Below, in pieces: positions 15,503 through 18,885 of a stretch of DNA of 18,885 bases. The notes beneath the pieces are model-generated. The model ran no database searches. It was given only the letters and a program-made list of their open reading frames with translations, and was not told the DNA's origin. The DNA comes from JBDTGE01 sp050742975 (GTDB taxonomy: Bacteria; Actinomycetota; Actinomycetes; Mycobacteriales; Jatrophihabitantaceae): positions 1 through 18,885 of the forward strand of contig JBOGDQ010000029.1 in NCBI GenBank assembly GCA_050742975.1, given 5' to 3'. The stretch's first letter is position 1. Each line of letters starts with the position of its first letter. A program made the translations under genes and the position numbers.

Positions 15503-16570
15503 TCACTGCCAGCGCAGCAGCACGAGCTCGGAGCAGAAGCCCGGACCCATCGCCATCAGCAGTCCGGGCGTGCCGGCGGGCGGGCGCTTCTCGATCGTGT
15601 CGCTCAGCACATGCAGCACCGAGGAGGACGAGAGGTTGCCGACCTCGGCCAGCGAACGCCAGGTCAGCTCGAGCGCCTCGGCCGGCAGACCCAGCATGTC
15701 CTGGATCGCCTCGATGACCTTGGGCCCGCCCGGGTGACAGACCCAGGCCGCGACGTCCGCGACCTGCAACCCGTGCGCGGCCAGGAACGCGGTCACGTCC
15801 TCGCCCAGGTACTGCTGCACCAGCCCCGGGACCTCTGCGTCCAGGACGATCTTCAGTCCGCCCGCCGTCACGTCCCACCCCATGGTTCGCTGCGTGTCCG
15901 GGTACAGGTGGCTGCGCGAACCGAGGACGCGTGGCCCGGTACGGCCGGTGGTTTCGCGCTCGGCCCGAGCGTCGCCGAGCGCCACCACGGCACTCGCGCC
16001 GTCACCGAACAGCCCGCTCGCAACCAGGTTCGCCGTGCTGCTGTCCCCGCGCTGCATGGTCAGCGAGCACAGCTCGACCGAGAGCAGCACGCCGACCTCG
16101 TCCGGTGCGCCGGACAGGTAGTCGTGCAGCCGCGCGATCCCGGAAGCGCCGGCCACGCAGCCCAGCCCGAACATCGGCACCCGCTTGACGTCCGGGCGCA
16201 GGCCGACGAGGCCCGCGATCCTCGCCTCGATCGACGGTGCGGCCACCCCGGTGACCGTCGTGGAGAAGATGACGTCGACGTCCTCCGGCCGCAGGCCCGC
16301 CTCCTCGATCGCGCCACGTACGGCCGACGTGCCCAACTCGACCGCATGCTCGAGGAACGCGTCGTTCGCGGCGCCGAAGTCCGACAGCCTGCGGTACTCG
16401 TCCAGCTCGAGCACCACGTGCCTCGTACGCACCTTGGCGCTGCTGTGCAGGCGCCGCACCACGCCCGCGCGCGACGGTTCGCCCAGCACGTCCAGGAACA
16501 TGTCGGTCAGCTGTTCCTGCCGGTACTGACGTGGCGGCAGGACCGGCCGCACGGCTGCAATCACGCTCAT
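15503..16570 (-). CDS. srsA: Type III polyketide synthase, alkylresorcinol-type
   Basis: This 355-residue protein has the usual length of chalcone-synthase-like enzymes. The catalytic triad is complete: C138 in FGLGCVAGASG, H279 in VCHPGGPK, N312 in EVGNLSSSSV. The C-terminal loop MGPGFCSE (341-348) is the family's GFGPG-type loop. The enzyme condenses an acyl-CoA starter with malonyl- or methylmalonyl-CoA in the cytoplasm. The following ICMT and FAD genes point to an alkylresorcinol or alkylpyrone lipid product, as for SrsA of S. griseus and PKS11/PKS18-like mycobacterial enzymes. Starter length and extender choice cannot be read. ATG 16570 is supported by family-like N-terminal sequence; only a weak AGACAGG precedes it. 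First gene of a four-gene operon. Confidence 0.93.
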   Translation of the reverse strand: MSVIAAVRPVLPPRQYRQEQLTDMFLDVLGEPSRAGVVRRLHSSAKVRTRHVVLELDEYRRLSDFGAANDAFLEHAVELGTSAVRGAIEEAGLRPEDVDVIFSTTVTGVAAPSIEARIAGLVGLRPDVKRVPMFGLGCVAGASGIARLHDYLSGAPDEVGVLLSVELCSLTMQRGDSSTANLVASGLFGDGASAVVALGDARAERETTGRTGPRVLGSRSHLYPDTQRTMGWDVTAGGLKIVLDAEVPGLVQQYLGEDVTAFLAAHGLQVADVAAWVCHPGGPKVIEAIQDMLGLPAEALELTWRSLAEVGNLSSSSVLHVLSDTIEKRPPAGTPGLLMAMGPGFCSELVLLRWQ

Positions 16571-16648
16571 CCTGTCTGTCTACCCGCTCGCCCGGCATCC
16601 GATGCGCCAGGATGGACCGATGCGCAGTCTGCCGGGCCGCGGTCCGGC
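16571..16648. promoter_or_regulatory. Divergent control region with direct repeat and small palindrome
   Basis: This 78-bp gap separates the divergent polyketide synthase and UbiA genes. CCGATGCGC occurs twice, at 16599-16607 and 16617-16625, with an 18-bp period. The first copy overlaps a small perfect palindrome, GCATC-C-GATGC at 16595-16605. Repeats in such a short divergent gap could bind a shared regulator. No clear -35/-10 pair was found for either gene. Confidence 0.35.
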
Positions 16649-17485
16649 GTGAGCACGACGGCGACGACGAGTGCCCTGGTGCGCTCGTGCCACCCCGGGC
16701 CGACGGTGGCGGTCACCTGCTTCGCGACCGTGCTCGCGGTGTGCGCCGGCAACGACGCCGCCACCTGCACCGTGCTCGCCGTCGCCGTCCTCGCCGGCCA
16801 GCTGTCGATCGGCTGGTCCAACGACCGGATCGACGCCACCCGCGACCGGATCGTCGACCGCACCGACAAGCCCATCGCCACCGGCGAGCTGGCCGGCCGG
16901 ACCGTGGACCGTGTGATCGCCGCCGCGCTGCTCGTCACCGTCGCCTTCTCACTCGCGCTCGGCTGGCGCGCCGGACTGCTGCACCTGGCCGCTGTCGGCT
17001 GCGGCTGGTCGTACAACCTCTGGCTCAAGGCCACCTGGTTCTCGTTCGTGCCCTACGCCGCCGCGTTCGGCGCGCTGCCCGCAATCGCCACGCTCGCCCT
17101 GCCCGACCATCCCGCGCCGGCGGCGTGGTTGATGATCGCCGGCGCGCTGTTCGGGATCGCCGCCCATCTGGCCAACGCGCTGCCGGACCTCGCGGGTGAC
17201 CGCGCGACCGGCGTGCTCGGACTGCCGCACCGGATCGGTGCCCGCCCCTCGCTCGTCCTCATCGTCATGCTGCTGATCGCCGCGACGGGCTGGCTCGCGC
17301 TCGGACCGCCCGGCGCGGTGATCCCGCTCGGCTGGGCGGCCCTCGCGTTTAGCGCAGTGGCGGGCATCGGGGGCGCCGCCACCCTCTGGCAGCGCCCGAC
17401 GAGCAAGCTGTCCTTCTACGCGATCATCGCCATCGTCGGACTGGACCTGGTCCTGATCGTCCTCTCCCGCCACCAGCTGCACTGA
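16649..17485 (+). CDS. UbiA-family prenyltransferase
   Basis: This 278-residue polytopic membrane protein has both UbiA aspartate motifs. The first is NDRIDATRD at 58-66, followed by KPIATG (74-79); the second is NALPDLAGD at 176-184. YNLWLK at 122-127 is also typical. UbiA enzymes attach an isoprenyl chain from a diphosphate donor to an aromatic or other acceptor within the membrane. GTG 16649 is chosen because SNDRID lies at the expected distance from the N-terminus; the open frame runs much further upstream through the antisense of the polyketide synthase gene. Divergence from the srs-like operon suggests, but does not prove, that the acceptor is the phenolic lipid. A role in menaquinone-like or EboC-type metabolism is possible. 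Confidence 0.88.
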   Translation: MSTTATTSALVRSCHPGPTVAVTCFATVLAVCAGNDAATCTVLAVAVLAGQLSIGWSNDRIDATRDRIVDRTDKPIATGELAGRTVDRVIAAALLVTVAFSLALGWRAGLLHLAAVGCGWSYNLWLKATWFSFVPYAAAFGALPAIATLALPDHPAPAAWLMIAGALFGIAAHLANALPDLAGDRATGVLGLPHRIGARPSLVLIVMLLIAATGWLALGPPGAVIPLGWAALAFSAVAGIGGAATLWQRPTSKLSFYAIIAIVGLDLVLIVLSRHQLH

Positions 17486-17570
17486 CAGCAAGGATGGCGA
17501 CAAGGGCATGCCAGCTGCCAGCGTGGTGGTCACGCCTTCGGTGCTGAGCTGACGACGACGAATACCCCAC

Positions 17571-18798
17571 TTATTTCACCGCGATGGTGAGCCTATGGCG
17601 GCGACGATCGATCACTCGGCGGAGCTTGGCGATCCTGTCTCGATCGAACGGCAGCTCGTCGAGCCTGGCGATCCACACGTCGGCCCGGTCGTCGAGCCCG
17701 GACAGGACTCGTCGGACCGCGCGCTCGGGCACGTGCAGGACCGCTCCGAGCTCGACGAAGTCGCGTGCCCCGAACTCGCCCCGCTCCGCCCGCCGATCGA
17801 CAGCGCCATCGTCGTGTCGCCATACGGCTGGGAGCTGGGCAGGTCGTAGGCGGGAGACACCCGCCACTCACCGTCCAAGCTCTGCAGAACGGAGAAGTTC
17901 TTCGCGTGGGCGTCGCCGTTGCCGGTCAGGTACGCGAACGCGAGCTGGCCGATCAACTCCCGACCGGCGAGCGCCGGCGCGTCGCAAACCGCGGCCAATG
18001 CCGCGAAGGTTTGCTCCGCGCTCAACCGGTACTTGTCTGCCGGCGGGCGGTCAGCGGCCTGACAGCCGTCCTCGACCGCGAGCAGCCGCACTGCTCCATC
18101 GACGCTCACCCGGTCGAAACGCCGGACAAGCAGTCCGGCGTGCCCGTCCCGGTCGAGTACGAGATCGCTCGGCGGGACGGTCAGTCCGGACGCCCGTGCG
18201 GCGTCGAGGAAGAACGCCTCGTTCTCCACGAGATGGCGGTACTCGGGCGGGTCGAGCTTGAGGATGTGCCGCTCCCCCGCGCGCGCGACCGGCAGGTTGA
18301 TCATCGCGGCGCTGACCTTGTCCTGGACGCCGGGGAGCGCGTCCCGTTGGGCGCGGATGCCGAGCTCCACGAGCAGGTCGGCGAAGCTCGCGTCACCGAT
18401 CTGCTCGATCGCGATCCGCGCCGGCACCTCGGCCGGAGCCACGCCGGCCGGGACGACCTGCACATCACCGATCGCATCGGCACCGACCGCGAGCAGCAGC
18501 GAGAACTCATCGTCGGCGGAGGTCTTGATCGCGCGACGCAGCGCGCCGAGCCGGCGCCCCTCGGGCAGCAGACCAGCGAAGTAGGCCGGCACCGCGCCGG
18601 GCGCCCGCACGACCGGCTGCTCAGTGACAGGCAACGTGGTCGCGACTGCCGCGCCGCCGTCGGTGATCCAGCTGTCCAGGTAGCGGAACTCGACCCCTGG
18701 TCGGTCCGACCGAGCGTCGCCGCGCGCCGGCCGCCCTTGTAGACCTCGGCTTGCTCGACGTTACGGAGCTGCTCGAGATCCTCGATCGAGGCGGTCAT
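17571..18798 (-). pseudogene. hipA: hipA toxin kinase with two single-base frameshifts
   Basis: Three frames together make a full HipA-type serine/threonine kinase. From ATG 18798 comes MTASIEDLEQL...LGRTDQG. After a lost G in the G-run at 18694-18697 the reading continues VEFRYLDSW...GLLPEGRRLG, then GVQDKVSA, LVRRFDRV, the catalytic loop GNGDAHAKNF and SPAYDLP. After a second lost G near 17784-17788 it resumes ERGEFGARDFVELG...RRHRLTIAVK to the TAA at 17571. The span is 1228 nt; adding two bases gives 1230, exactly 410 codons, a normal HipA length. HipA kinases phosphorylate targets such as aminoacyl-tRNA synthetase and are held in check by HipB. As written the gene yields only a truncated product; a TTG at 18634 could start the central part. 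True decay or consensus error cannot be told apart here. Confidence 0.85.
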
Positions 18799-18885
18799 CG
18801 GATCTCGCTGTCGGCGCCGCGATGCAACTCAAGGTGCAGCCCGAGCGCGGACAGCACGGCGAGCAGCTTGTCGAGCTGGACCGAC
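18795..18885 (-). CDS. hipB: HipB-like antitoxin, C-terminal end (cut by window edge)
   Basis: The last 30 codons before the stop read SVQLDKLLAVLSALGLHLEL...SEIR. This resembles the end of the Xre-type helix-turn-helix antitoxin HipB, where a 'LDKLLRVLDALGL'-like helix precedes a short strand. Its TGA overlaps the hipA ATG by 4 bp (ATGA), the usual coupling of hipBA. HipB neutralises HipA and represses the operon; the DNA-binding part and operator lie outside the window. The frame runs off the edge intact, in contrast to the broken partner. Confidence 0.75.
   Translation of the reverse strand, partial: SVQLDKLLAVLSALGLHLELHRGADSEIR

Noticed and set aside
14964..15878. Minus-strand frame extending the ICMT gene upstream to 15878
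   Set aside because: The first ~126 residues lie across the polyketide synthase coding region in another frame and have shadow composition; MAWFTLLVAL at 15500 is a natural membrane-protein start.
17521..17535. GCGTG-GTGGT-CACGC between UbiA and hipA as a bidirectional terminator
   Set aside because: A 5-bp stem without a T-tract is too weak to call.
1..18885. tRNA, rRNA, CRISPR array, insertion sequence or prophage
   Set aside because: No cloverleaf-like segment, no regularly spaced repeats beyond the single 15-bp tandem array, and no transposase or integrase reading was found on either strand.

Overview
The window is high-GC and gene-dense, with GTG/TTG starts, GGAGG-type ribosome binding sites and ATGA stop/start overlaps. 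It reads as a chromosomal segment of an actinomycete (Actinomycetota). Support comes from a giant single-chain acyl-CoA carboxylase, a DUF2218 protein and an srs-like phenolic-lipid cluster. The genus cannot be read from the sequence.

Layout. (1) Positions 1-2475, minus strand: a purine-catabolism operon in the order NCS2 urate/xanthine permease, molybdenum-hydroxylase FAD subunit, 2Fe-2S subunit. The 2Fe-2S gene is cut by the window edge, and the molybdopterin subunit is expected beyond it. A TTGACG-17-TAACTT promoter lies at 2552-2580, with an IclR-like palindrome just downstream. (2) 2570-8104, minus: a 1844-residue protein joining biotin carboxylase, biotin carrier, a central region and both carboxyltransferase halves, the same order as eukaryotic acetyl-CoA carboxylase. 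(3) 8260-9287: a small cupin gene converging on a short MscS-like channel. (4) 9288-9817: no convincing gene, but two strong inverted repeats lie between divergently oriented genes, where terminators are not expected. (5) 9818-11239, plus: an eight-helix membrane domain in frame with a complete cupredoxin lipoprotein, followed by a 15-bp tandem repeat that carries the stop codon. (6) 11396-12873: a DUF2218 gene converging on a trypsin-fold serine protease gene with no visible signal peptide. (7) 13020-16570, minus: a four-gene operon of type III polyketide synthase, ICMT-like methyltransferase, FAD hydroxylase and CmoM-like methyltransferase. The first three match srsABC in order and type. A UbiA prenyltransferase gene is divergent at 16649-17485. 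(8) 17571-18885, minus: a hipBA toxin-antitoxin pair in which hipA carries two single-base frameshifts.

How the genes fit together. The purine block imports and oxidises urate or xanthine. The srs-like block probably makes a methylated, hydroxylated phenolic or quinone lipid from acyl starters and malonyl-type extenders. The giant carboxylase could supply malonyl-CoA or methylmalonyl-CoA, but it lies about 7 kb away and no direct link is shown. Both hipA lesions look like lost G residues in short G runs, so real decay and consensus indel error are both possible. The same doubt applies to the membrane/cupredoxin fusion.
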